Positions 33,196 to 41,646 of a DNA stretch of 64,000 bases are shown here, in pieces. Each line of letters starts with the position of its first letter. Positions within the stretch are counted from its first letter, which is position 1. A program made the position numbers and the translations under genes. The stretch comes from Clostridiales bacterium UBA3758 (lineage in GTDB: Bacteria; Bacillota; Clostridia; Oscillospirales; Oscillospiraceae): contig DFGE01000002.1 of assembly GCA_002371675.1 (NCBI GenBank), forward strand, positions 1 through 64,000, written 5' to 3'. The notes below the pieces were generated by a model, which made no database searches, was not told where the DNA came from, and saw only the letters and a program-made list of their open reading frames with translations.

Positions 33196-33753
33196 ATGGA
33201 AGACGCAGCGATTGTGGATCTGTACTGGCAGCGTTCCGATCTGGCCATATCGGAAACGGACAAAAAGTATGGGAGGTATTGCCACACCATTGCCTATCAA
33301 ATATGTAATGACAACGAGGACGCGGAGGAGTGTGTGAATGACACCTGGTTTCGTGCCTGGAACGCCATGCCAACAGACAGGCCCAGTGTCCTGGCGACCT
33401 TTTTGGGCCGCATCACCCGGAATCTGGCGATCAGCCTGATCCGTTCCAAAAACCGGGTGAAGCGCGGAGGCGGAGAGTTGCCTCTTGCTTTGGACGAACT
33501 GAATGACTGCATTCCCTCCAATCTGGACGTGGCGCGCAGCTATGAAATCAAGGAGTTCCAGCAGGCCGTGGGCTCTTTCGTCGCCTCTTTACCGGAGACC
33601 GACCAGAAGATATTTGTCGCACGCTACTGGTACATGACGCCAGTGAAGGAAGTTGCTAAAAGGCTGTCTTACAGTGAAAGCAAAACGAAGAGCATCCTGT
33701 TCCGACTGAGAAATCAGCTGCGGGACAGGCTGAAGGAGGAAGGACTATGGTAG
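33196..33753 (+). CDS. ECF-type RNA polymerase sigma factor
   Basis: 185 residues. Region 2 (about 25-90) contains NEDAEECVNDTWFRAWNAMP and the following helix. Region 4 (about 125-180) contains LPETDQKIFVARYWYMTP and an HTH ending in SKTKSILFRLRNQLRDRL. It directs polymerase to a small regulon, probably including its own operon. AAGGAGGT is five to seven bases before ATG. It overlaps the next gene by seven bases. Confidence 0.92.
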   Translation: MEDAAIVDLYWQRSDLAISETDKKYGRYCHTIAYQICNDNEDAEECVNDTWFRAWNAMPTDRPSVLATFLGRITRNLAISLIRSKNRVKRGGGELPLALDELNDCIPSNLDVARSYEIKEFQQAVGSFVASLPETDQKIFVARYWYMTPVKEVAKRLSYSESKTKSILFRLRNQLRDRLKEEGLW

Positions 33754-34676
33754 ACGGATGGTTCCTGCTGGATGCCATGGACGGTATCCATGAAGAGCAG
33801 CTGATGCTGACCAAAGATTTCCTTGACCTCTCTGATTATGCACATCAGAAGCGCCGGAGTCCCCGCAAGGTTTGGGTTACGGCTCTGATTGCAGCGATTC
33901 TTGCCCTTTTGCTGGCAGCCTGCGGTTATGCAGTCTATCGGGCGACCATGGCCCACCGGGAGCTGCACCCGGAGGACGAGAAGACATATTTCTTTGACGG
34001 AGACGAGGGCACGCTGAACGAAGGCCTGCACATGGATCTGAATTTCGGCACCTGCGCCATGGCGCTGCATTTCGACACGGAGGAGACGGGGCATGTCTAT
34101 GGCTTCCGTATGACGGAGGGTGCACCTGTTGACCCCGCCTGGAGCTGCGGCGGCACCACGCTCAAGGAGCTCTTTGTAACCTACCAGCCTGGAGGGGTCC
34201 GACCGGAGGAGCAGCAAAGGCCGCTGGAGCAATGCCTGCGCGACGCGGGCATGACAGAGGCGGAGAGCGAAGAGTGGTACTACTCCCTCACCTTTTCAAG
34301 CGATACGGGTCTCCTTCGCCCGGCCATGCGCATCGAAGTGCTGGACGGGCCGCGTCTGCACGGCATCGACCTGATCCTCGGCTGGCCCGAGGGCGAGGCA
34401 AGGGTCGTCAAAGAGGAGCAGCAGGGGGATATCCAAATTCTGGAGACGGTCATAGAGGTTCAGATGAAAGACGGGGGAACGGAGAAGACCCTGTTCCTCT
34501 TCCGCTTTGATACCAGGCGGCAGGTGCTGCTGTCCATCGCCGGGGCGGAGGAGCTGCTCGATTTTCCCACGCTGGAGGCCATCGCGGAGCACATAGAGCT
34601 GCGGGAGACGGGCTTTGTCTACAGCCTTGACCATAGCGGACAGAATTGGTCGGTTCACGCTCTGGCCTACGGCTGA
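33747..34676 (+). CDS. Membrane protein partner of the ECF sigma factor (putative anti-sigma factor)
   Basis: 309 residues: a short cytoplasmic N-terminus (about 1-42), one membrane helix (about 43-66, VTALIAAILALLLAACG) and a beta-rich extracellular domain of about 240 residues. Small N-terminus, one membrane pass and overlap with the sigma gene are the usual layout of anti-sigma factors (DUF4179-like). No zinc-binding motif is seen. The extracellular part may sense an envelope signal together with the lipoprotein encoded next. Confidence 0.7.
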   Translation: MVDGWFLLDAMDGIHEEQLMLTKDFLDLSDYAHQKRRSPRKVWVTALIAAILALLLAACGYAVYRATMAHRELHPEDEKTYFFDGDEGTLNEGLHMDLNFGTCAMALHFDTEETGHVYGFRMTEGAPVDPAWSCGGTTLKELFVTYQPGGVRPEEQQRPLEQCLRDAGMTEAESEEWYYSLTFSSDTGLLRPAMRIEVLDGPRLHGIDLILGWPEGEARVVKEEQQGDIQILETVIEVQMKDGGTEKTLFLFRFDTRRQVLLSIAGAEELLDFPTLEAIAEHIELRETGFVYSLDHSGQNWSVHALAYG

Positions 34677-34735
34677 AACAAAATACACGCAAACGGTGTT
34701 TATGATAGATAGAAAGACATAAGGAGGCATTTTCC

Positions 34736-36883
34736 ATGAAACGCATAGTCAGTCTGCTTCTCCTTCTGGCGCTGTGCCTGAGCCTCTGCGCCTGCGGGAG
34801 CAAGACAGAAGAGGAACAAACCCAGCAACAGGTGGGCGCCGTGGACCTCTCCACTGGGGAGTGGCTGGGCGAGGGCGGCTGTTATCGGACGGAGCTGCTG
34901 GAACTGCCTGAGGGCGTGGGAGTCCAGTTCTGCCGGGATGGTCAGATCTATTCCATGGGAAGCCCGTCGATGGGCAAGACCGTGGTCTACCGGGACGGGG
35001 AAGAGCTGTTCCGCTACGAGGGTATGGGCTATTGCCTCATCGACGGGGGAGACGGCATCTGGCTCCAGGATGAGGAGCGGGAGGGGGACACTTCATTTGC
35101 CAGGCTGACCCTCTTCTCCTACGATGGAGAGCTGCAAAAGCAACTGCGCCTGGAACTGCCGCCGGAATGCTTTTCGACCCGGATGCAGGCTGCAGGCGGG
35201 AGGATCTACCTCAACTGCAACAACTCCCTGCGGGTGTATGATGGGGAGGGAGAGCTGATCTGCGCCATCCCCCACGCCGAGTGGCAGGGGAGTCTGCTCA
35301 AGGGCGGTGACGGCGAAATCTATTTCTGCGAGGAGCGGGAGAGCGGCAGCGGCGGCACCATCAGCGCCGTTGACACGGATCAGGGCACGATAATGGAGCT
35401 CTTTGTCTATGACAAGGGCTTTGTCTGCTGCGGGGATGGGGAGAGTCCCTTCCTGCAGATCCTGCCCGATGGGATCTACCGCATGGAGCGCGGCGGCGAG
35501 ACCCGGCCCCTGGTGTTTTGGGACGAGTGCCTGCTCAGCGTCAGCGGTATGCAGGAAGCAAAAGCGCTGGGTGACGGGCGCTTCCTGTTGGGAGGAGCTT
35601 TCGCCCAGACGATGCAGCTTGTGCCGTGCGAACCATCAGACATCAAGCCGAAAATCATGCTGACTCTTGCTGTCCTGCCCACGCAGGACGCCCTGGATCG
35701 TGAGCTCGACCCTACCGCCTATTATTCCGATCTGGTCCAGAGCATCATGGCCTTTAACGCTGTAAATCCGGACTGCTATGTGAAGCTCCTGGATCTATCC
35801 GAGGGCGGCAGCCTCACGGCAGAGCAGGCCTTGACCAAGCTCAATACCGGAATCATCAGCGGCAGTGCGCCGGATATGCTGGTCTTGAACGGCAGTCTTT
35901 CCCCGTTCCCCTTCATCCGGCAGGGGCTATTGCGAGATCTCACACAGGACTTGGAAGCAGATCCGGATATGGGCGTCGAAGACATTGTCCTGGCAGATGC
36001 GATCCGCAACGACTGCGGCGGACTTTATGTGATGACGAACCGCTTTTCCATAGAAACGCGCCTTGGCCTGTGCAGTCGTTTCGGAGATGCCTGGGGCTGG
36101 AGCTTTGACGATTACCTGCGGATCGATGCCGAGACGCCCGAAGACCACATGGTGATCTACAACCTGACGCAGGACTACTTTCTGCGTATGAGTGTGACCA
36201 GATATCTGCGCCAGGCAATCGATTGGGAGAACGGAACCTGTGATTTCAATAACCCGCAGTTTATCCAAACCTTGGAAGCCTGCCGGGACATGCGCCCTAC
36301 GCCCGAGGACCCGGAGAACATGATCTTCGGCATGAACCTGATGGGCGACGGCGTGCTTGTGACGGAGATGGCCATGATCGATGGCGTAACGGCTCTTGCA
36401 AGCGAGAGCCGCCACGTTGGACAGCCCATCTGCATCATCGGTTGGCCCACAACGGACGGAAGCTGTGGTTCTGATTTTGGAGTTTTCTATCCGATCGGCG
36501 TGATGAAGAACGGCGCACACCCGGAGCTTTGCTGGCATTTTCTGAAATACTGGCTGCTGCATCCGAATACGGATCCGCACAGGGGGATTCCCAATGCGCG
36601 GCCTCTGATGGAGAAGCTGATCGACGAGGCCCGGCATATCGACCCCAACCAGGAGTGGCCTGACTGGTATGACGGGCTGAGAAGCCCTATGACTGAGGCG
36701 GAGATCACGCAGTTCCAAGAGCTGCTGCGGCGAATGGAGCATACGACCTTGTACGACGAGACAGCATTTGAGATCGTCAGTACGGAGATAGCCCAATTTC
36801 TGGAAGGTCAGCGCAGCGCGGAGGAAACCGCCGGCATCATTCAAAGCCGGATGAGCATCTATGTTTCAGAGCAGAGTAAATAA
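34736..36883 (+). CDS. Lipoprotein with beta-propeller-like N-terminal region and extracellular solute-binding domain
   Basis: 715 residues. Lipobox LSLCACG (Cys about 20). Residues about 35-300 are a repeated beta-strand region of propeller type, and residues about 310-715 follow the extracellular solute-binding protein family 1 fold (AYYSDLVQSIMAFNAVNPDC, ALTKLNTGIISGSAPDMLVL, YPIGVMKNGAHPELCWHFLKYWL). No permease genes are adjacent, so it may be a sensor or scavenging protein linked to the sigma/anti-sigma pair and not a transporter component. AAGGAGG precedes ATG. Confidence 0.82.
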   Translation: MKRIVSLLLLLALCLSLCACGSKTEEEQTQQQVGAVDLSTGEWLGEGGCYRTELLELPEGVGVQFCRDGQIYSMGSPSMGKTVVYRDGEELFRYEGMGYCLIDGGDGIWLQDEEREGDTSFARLTLFSYDGELQKQLRLELPPECFSTRMQAAGGRIYLNCNNSLRVYDGEGELICAIPHAEWQGSLLKGGDGEIYFCEERESGSGGTISAVDTDQGTIMELFVYDKGFVCCGDGESPFLQILPDGIYRMERGGETRPLVFWDECLLSVSGMQEAKALGDGRFLLGGAFAQTMQLVPCEPSDIKPKIMLTLAVLPTQDALDRELDPTAYYSDLVQSIMAFNAVNPDCYVKLLDLSEGGSLTAEQALTKLNTGIISGSAPDMLVLNGSLSPFPFIRQGLLRDLTQDLEADPDMGVEDIVLADAIRNDCGGLYVMTNRFSIETRLGLCSRFGDAWGWSFDDYLRIDAETPEDHMVIYNLTQDYFLRMSVTRYLRQAIDWENGTCDFNNPQFIQTLEACRDMRPTPEDPENMIFGMNLMGDGVLVTEMAMIDGVTALASESRHVGQPICIIGWPTTDGSCGSDFGVFYPIGVMKNGAHPELCWHFLKYWLLHPNTDPHRGIPNARPLMEKLIDEARHIDPNQEWPDWYDGLRSPMTEAEITQFQELLRRMEHTTLYDETAFEIVSTEIAQFLEGQRSAEETAGIIQSRMSIYVSEQSK

Positions 36884-36899
36884 ACACCTTTTAGAGCAA

Positions 36900-36929
36900 C
36901 AAGCGGGAGCGACGAATCGCTCCCGCTTG
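36900..36929 (+). terminator. Terminator of the ECF sigma operon
   Basis: A perfect inverted repeat (CAAGCGGGAGCGA and complement) about 16 bases after the stop. Its core GCGGGAGCGA recurs in the hairpins at 18461, 33027 and (variant) 46838. Confidence 0.85.
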
Positions 36930-37141
36930 CTATATCTTTACAATCAAAAAACTTGTAACGCGCATTCTTGGTAACTTTTCAGATATAAAAGCGCCGGAAA
37001 AGTGACCATTTTTGAATAGTTCAAAACTTTTGTATGGTTACTGCTTTTTCTGCGTCTCTCGATTTGTGAACTTTTGAGAGGTAAAAGTGGCGAAAAGCAA
37101 GAGAAAAAGAAAGAAACCTGAACTTTTCGTTCAGGTTTCGA

Positions 37142-37166
37142 TGGTGGACGATACAAGACTCGAATT
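37142..37166 (-). repeat. Putative attachment-site remnant, right copy (tRNA 3'-end-like)
   Basis: Identical to 18650-18674 and preceded by a hairpin (37113-37139), as at the left copy. The 36930-37590 gap otherwise contains two further hairpins and no gene. Confidence 0.6.
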
Positions 37167-37360
37167 CCGCCAATTCAATTTATTAGAACTTTTTCTGTGA
37201 TAAAATATGCCAAATCATACAAAACCAGTGATAATCCGTATTTGTCAGTTCGTGTGGTTTTGTTGATTTCGGCGTGTAAAGGGTCAGAAAAGTGGTCAAA
37301 AAGATCTTTGCTTTTTTATTACTGACCGCGCAGTGAATCAACGCGCCACTCGCATGAATC

Positions 37361-37403
37361 AGGTGCCTGGAAGCCATTTATACCTGCGGCTTTCCAGGCG
37401 CCT
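37361..37403. terminator. 15-bp inverted repeat with T-run
   Basis: AGGTGCCTGGAAGCC and GGCTTTCCAGGCGCCT with one bulged base, followed by TTTTTG. No gene ends just upstream, so it is probably a remnant. Confidence 0.55.
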
Positions 37404-37470
37404 TTTTGCGCAGAAAGGCATTTAAAGATCTTTCGGTTATAGAGCAGAAGAAGGGGGCTGGAAGATGAAG

Positions 37471-37504
37471 CGGGTCTGAAGTCCACATAAGGATTTCAGA
37501 CCCG
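37471..37504 (+). terminator. Hairpin upstream of the defence operon
   Basis: CGGGTCTGAA/TTTCAGACCCG with a T-run (GTGTTTTTTC). It insulates the defence operon promoter from upstream transcription. Confidence 0.7.
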
Positions 37505-37596
37505 TGTTTTTTCTTAACTCGTGTCGATAGGGCAACACATGAACACTTATTCTTTTTCTTGAGTTTGAAAAGTCATTATGTTTTGACCGCAAACTA

Positions 37597-37625
37597 TTGA
37601 AATGTCAATGAAAATCGGTTATACT
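37597..37625 (+). promoter_or_regulatory. Promoter of the defence operon
   Basis: TTGAAA (37597-37602), 17 bases and TATACT (37620-37625), 33 bases before the ATG at 37659. Confidence 0.75.
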
Positions 37626-37658
37626 GACTTTGAAATGTTTTCATGGGAGAGATTTGCC

Positions 37659-38981
37659 ATGCTGAAACGAAAGATTTCTGACGTAATCGAACAGCACCTG
37701 AAGTCTAACTCGGAGCGTATTCTGCTCGTTGACGGCGCTCGTCAGGTCGGAAAAACCTACATTATTCGTTATGTAGGGAAGAAGCTGTTCGCCAATTTTA
37801 TTGAAATCAACATGCTGGAGGACTCCGTTGGCAACAAGCTCTTTGCCAACGCCACCACCGTGGATGATTTTTATCTCCGGATCAGTGTGATCGCCGGAGA
37901 TAAAATGAAGGAGAAAGAGAACACGCTGATCTTCCTTGACGAGATCCAGGCCTATCCTCACCTTCTTACCATGCTGAAATTCCTTCGGGACGATAACCGC
38001 TTTACTTACATCGCCAGCGGCTCGCTTCTTGGCGTAACACTCGCGCAGACGACTTCGATCCCCATGGGAAGCATTCGCAAAATCCGCATGTTCCCGTTGG
38101 ACTTTGAAGAGTTCCTCTATGCCAACGGCATGAATGAATTTGCGGTCAATGTGCTGCGGAAAAAGTTTGAAGCGCGTGAATCGCTGGACGAAGCCATGCA
38201 TGAAAAAATGATGGAATTCTTCAAGCGGTATCTGTTGGTCGGTGGGCTTCCCGCCGCAGTCAATGCATTCCTGGATACGAAAAACATTCAGGCGGTGCGG
38301 GAGATCCAGCGAGAGATCCATGACTATTACGCCGCTGATGCTTCCAAGTATGATGCCGAGCGCAAGCTGAAGATCCGGCGCATTTACGATCAGATCCCAT
38401 CCAATCTGGAGAACAAAAAGAAGCGCGTAGTGGCACAGCGGATCGAGGATATCCGCGGCAAGACCTTTGCTGACTACGAGGACGAATTTGAATATCTCAT
38501 CAGTGCGGGCATTGCACTGAACGTGCAGGCGATCTCCACGCCGGTGTTCCCGCTGATCGAGTCCTCCGGGAAGAATCTTCTGAAGCTGTATCTGAACGAC
38601 GTGGGTATTCTGACCTCCATCCTATACGGCAGCAATATCCGCGCAATCCTGGATGACGAACGGAGCATCAACCTGGGCTCAGTTTATGAGTGCGTAGTTG
38701 CCAGCGAGCTCATCGCCCATGGCTATAACCTGTTTTATTACGACAACCGCAGCAAGGGCGAAGTTGATTTCCTGATCGACGATTACGACAGCCTGTCCGC
38801 TGTTCCCATCGAGGTCAAGTCCGGCAAGGACTACACCGTCCACAGCGCCCTGAATGCTTTCGTTAAGAACGAGGACTATCACGTAAAAAAGGCGTTTGTG
38901 CTGTCCAATACCCGCGAGATCACGACGAATGGGAAGATTACCTATCTGCCGATCTATGATGTGATGTTTTTTGGGGTGTAG
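37659..38981 (+). CDS. AAA ATPase with DUF4143 domain
   Basis: 440 residues. Walker A VDGARQVGKTYI (about 25-36), Walker B TLIFLDEIQ (about 90) and an arginine/sensor region are followed by a helical part. A C-terminal DUF4143 domain with a nuclease-like pattern follows, KGEVDFLID about 367 then VPIEVKSGKDY. Such ATPases are widespread in accessory regions and are often near defence or toxin-antitoxin genes; the role is unproven. ATG 37659 has GGGAGAG seven bases before it. First gene of the type III operon, so it may be an accessory or simply a passenger. Confidence 0.85.
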   Translation: MLKRKISDVIEQHLKSNSERILLVDGARQVGKTYIIRYVGKKLFANFIEINMLEDSVGNKLFANATTVDDFYLRISVIAGDKMKEKENTLIFLDEIQAYPHLLTMLKFLRDDNRFTYIASGSLLGVTLAQTTSIPMGSIRKIRMFPLDFEEFLYANGMNEFAVNVLRKKFEARESLDEAMHEKMMEFFKRYLLVGGLPAAVNAFLDTKNIQAVREIQREIHDYYAADASKYDAERKLKIRRIYDQIPSNLENKKKRVVAQRIEDIRGKTFADYEDEFEYLISAGIALNVQAISTPVFPLIESSGKNLLKLYLNDVGILTSILYGSNIRAILDDERSINLGSVYECVVASELIAHGYNLFYYDNRSKGEVDFLIDDYDSLSAVPIEVKSGKDYTVHSALNAFVKNEDYHVKKAFVLSNTREITTNGKITYLPIYDVMFFGV

Positions 38982-39058
38982 AAATATCAAAAGAGCCATA
39001 GGTCTTACTAAACGCTCGGTCAATGAGTATTGAATTTTTTGAAAGGGCAAGCGATTGA

Positions 39059-39883
39059 ATGAAAAGAAAAAAGATTTCCAGGTCTTTATTGGCTGCTATA
39101 GTTGCCTTGATTCTAATAGTTGTAATTCCCATTGCAATCAACGAGTTATACAAGAAGAATACCGGCTATATGACCATCTGGGGCGCGGCCGACGTCCTTA
39201 GTTATTATGGCACCATCTTGGGTGCCTGCGTCACCGTCGGTGCTCTAATCGTAACGATTCTTTTCACCAAAAAGCAGATTCAGCGCGACAGCTTCATTAA
39301 AAACCAGGAAGAAAAGTGGAACAGAATAGAATCTATGGTGTCCAGCAGCTTGGATAGAATCCATCCAGCCAGAATAATTGAAATCATTCTGAAAGTGACA
39401 TCCAGCAATTACAACGAAGCCATTACTGCGTTCAATCTTTATTCTTTGCAGGCAAAAACGGCATTAGATGCATTGTTCGGCTATTTAAGCGGCGAGGACT
39501 ATACACGGCTCGAACCGCTTCTGTTGGACATTCAAAATGCAGCAGAAGAATACTGCGGAATAGTGTCAAAGTTAGATTTTCAATATCAGAATCTTGAACT
39601 GCTTGAATTGCGTAAGGATGCAATAAGAATAAACAATATGGCTCGTCAAAATCCAGCGAAGAATATGGCTGATCTTATTAGCAGCGGTAATTTTATAACG
39701 AAGACATCGAGTCTTGACGGGACGGAGATTCAAGCGGAGATAAATAAACTAAGCGAGCAACTATCCGTTCTGCGTGACACCAGCTATCGCCAACTTCTTG
39801 AAAAGAAGCGGAGTACATTCTCTGAAATCCAAGATAAATGGGCTAAGAAAGCTGATAACATGCTACATCTTTGGAGGAACTGA
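39059..39883 (+). CDS. Two-TM membrane protein with cytoplasmic coiled-coil domain
   Basis: 274 residues. Two membrane helices (about 9-27 and 47-69) are followed by a long charged helical region (residues 75-274), likely coiled coil, with no enzymatic motif. The topology is similar to membrane proteins annotated as putative phage abortive infection proteins, but the family is not certain. It ends two bases before mod, so it is co-transcribed and probably part of the defence operon. Its codon and base use are more AT-rich than mod and res. Confidence 0.65.
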   Translation: MKRKKISRSLLAAIVALILIVVIPIAINELYKKNTGYMTIWGAADVLSYYGTILGACVTVGALIVTILFTKKQIQRDSFIKNQEEKWNRIESMVSSSLDRIHPARIIEIILKVTSSNYNEAITAFNLYSLQAKTALDALFGYLSGEDYTRLEPLLLDIQNAAEEYCGIVSKLDFQYQNLELLELRKDAIRINNMARQNPAKNMADLISSGNFITKTSSLDGTEIQAEINKLSEQLSVLRDTSYRQLLEKKRSTFSEIQDKWAKKADNMLHLWRN

Positions 39884-39885
39884 TC

Positions 39886-41634
39886 ATGCCGACGCTTGAA
39901 TGGATCGGAAAAGATAAAGTCATCAATCACCATCTGGAAGTTCCGTACCGGGTGCTGGAGCGGAAGTACAGCTATGATGAGGCCGGGCAGCATGACGAGG
40001 ACAACGGCAGCGAGAACATGATCATCCACGGGGATAATCTGGACGCGCTGAAATCTCTGCTGCCCCGCTATGAGGGCCGGGTCAAGTGCATCTATATCGA
40101 TCCTCCGTATAACACCGGCAACGAAAAGTGGGTCTACAACGACAATGTGAACGATCCCCGTATCCTGAAATGGCTGGGACAGGTGGTCGGCGCGGAGGGT
40201 GAAGATCTCTCCCGGCATGACAAGTGGCTGTGCATGATGTACCCTCGGCTGAAATTGCTGCAGCGGCTTCTCTCCGATGATGGCGTTATTTTCATCAGCA
40301 TTGACGATGTCGAGTGTGCAAATCTGAAACTGATCTGCGATGAGATCTTCGGATCAAACTGCTTTGTTTCTAATATCTCCTGGCAGCGCACATATTCTGC
40401 ACGAAATGACTCCAAAGGCATCGTAAATGAAGCTGAGCACCTTCTTTGCTACAGCAGACTTCCGGCATGGAACCCCCAAAAGCTTGAGAGAACTGCCGAA
40501 ATGGATGAACGCTATTCCAGCCCGGATAATGATCCGCGGCCCTGGAAAGCAGGAGACGCAAGCGCACCCGGCGCTGCTACTCACCCGGGCATGGTATATG
40601 CCATTCAGCATCCTATTACAGGGCGGTTGATTTACCCGCCGAATGGACGTCACTGGACTTTCGGACAGGATCAGATGTTTCGGATCATGTTGGAATGGTC
40701 GTATTATGAATTGCGCCCTATTGACGATTACGAGAAACGCGTTTCCATCTGCGGACAATCGGATGCTGTTCCAGAAGTAATCAATGCAATTATGCTCTCC
40801 GGGCCGTTGGAGGAGCTGTTTGCCAATGCAGTTCGCCGTTATCAAATTGGAAATTGGCCGGTTCTGTATTTTACAAGCAGCGGCACAGGCGGCATTGCAT
40901 GTAAGCGTTATCTTGAAGAGATGGGTGGGCGAATAGTTACCAATCTGTGGCCTTACGAAGAGGTTGGTCATACAGATGAAGCCGCAAAAGTGCTGAAATC
41001 GATTTTTGAAGGAAAGGCCCCATTTGATACGCCTAAGCCGCCTCGTCTGATTGAACGTATTTTGCAGATTGCTTCCGATCCCGATACAGTCATCCTCGAT
41101 TCTTTTGCCGGTTCCGGCACGACTGCCCATGCGGTTTTGAACATGAACAAGGCTGACGGCGGACATCGTCGGTTCATCCTTGTGGAGATGATGGACTATG
41201 CCGACAACATCACCGCCGAGCGTGTCAAGCGCGTGATCGACGGCTACGGCAGCGGGCGGCAGGCTGTGGAAGGCACAGGCGGCAACTTCAGCTACTACGA
41301 GCTGGGCGAGCCCTTGATGATCGGCAACGTGCTCAACGAGAGCGTCGGCGTGGACAAGATCCGGGAGTATGTCTATTTCACGGATACCAAGAGCCGCCTT
41401 CCGGAGGCACACGCGGACGAGCCCTATTATCTCGGCCTGCATGTAAACAACGCCTACTATTTCTACTACGAGCGGGAAGCCGTCACCACGCTGAACCGGG
41501 AGTTCCTGCACACGATACGAACCCGCGCCGACGCCTATGTGATTTACGCCGACCTCTGCACGCTCAGCGAGGAAGAGCTGGAGCGTTATCATATCACCTT
41601 CAAAAAGATCCCCAGAGACATCACCAAGCTCTAA
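39886..41634 (+). CDS. Type III restriction-modification DNA methyltransferase (Mod)
   Basis: 582 residues. Motif IV DPPYNTGNEKW (about 71-81) comes before motif I DSFAGSGTTAHAVL (about 406-419), the beta-class order of N6-adenine and N4-cytosine methyltransferases. The region between (about 160-385) is the target-recognition domain. The Mod subunit alone methylates one strand of an asymmetric site and, with Res, forms the restriction complex. GGAGG is eight bases before ATG. The recognition domain is AT-richer than its flanks, which suggests exchange of specificity. Confidence 0.92.
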   Translation: MPTLEWIGKDKVINHHLEVPYRVLERKYSYDEAGQHDEDNGSENMIIHGDNLDALKSLLPRYEGRVKCIYIDPPYNTGNEKWVYNDNVNDPRILKWLGQVVGAEGEDLSRHDKWLCMMYPRLKLLQRLLSDDGVIFISIDDVECANLKLICDEIFGSNCFVSNISWQRTYSARNDSKGIVNEAEHLLCYSRLPAWNPQKLERTAEMDERYSSPDNDPRPWKAGDASAPGAATHPGMVYAIQHPITGRLIYPPNGRHWTFGQDQMFRIMLEWSYYELRPIDDYEKRVSICGQSDAVPEVINAIMLSGPLEELFANAVRRYQIGNWPVLYFTSSGTGGIACKRYLEEMGGRIVTNLWPYEEVGHTDEAAKVLKSIFEGKAPFDTPKPPRLIERILQIASDPDTVILDSFAGSGTTAHAVLNMNKADGGHRRFILVEMMDYADNITAERVKRVIDGYGSGRQAVEGTGGNFSYYELGEPLMIGNVLNESVGVDKIREYVYFTDTKSRLPEAHADEPYYLGLHVNNAYYFYYEREAVTTLNREFLHTIRTRADAYVIYADLCTLSEEELERYHITFKKIPRDITKL

Positions 41635-41646
41635 GGAGGCAGAATC

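Noticed and set aside
36944..37156. A 70-codon minus-strand frame next to the right tRNA-like repeat
   Set aside because: Low-complexity AT-rich sequence, no binding site, and it starts in the tRNA-like repeat and hairpin; most likely non-coding.
18650..37166. An intact prophage or conjugative element
   Set aside because: No integrase, terminase, capsid, relaxase or type IV secretion genes are visible; only boundary repeats and a possible decayed tail remain.
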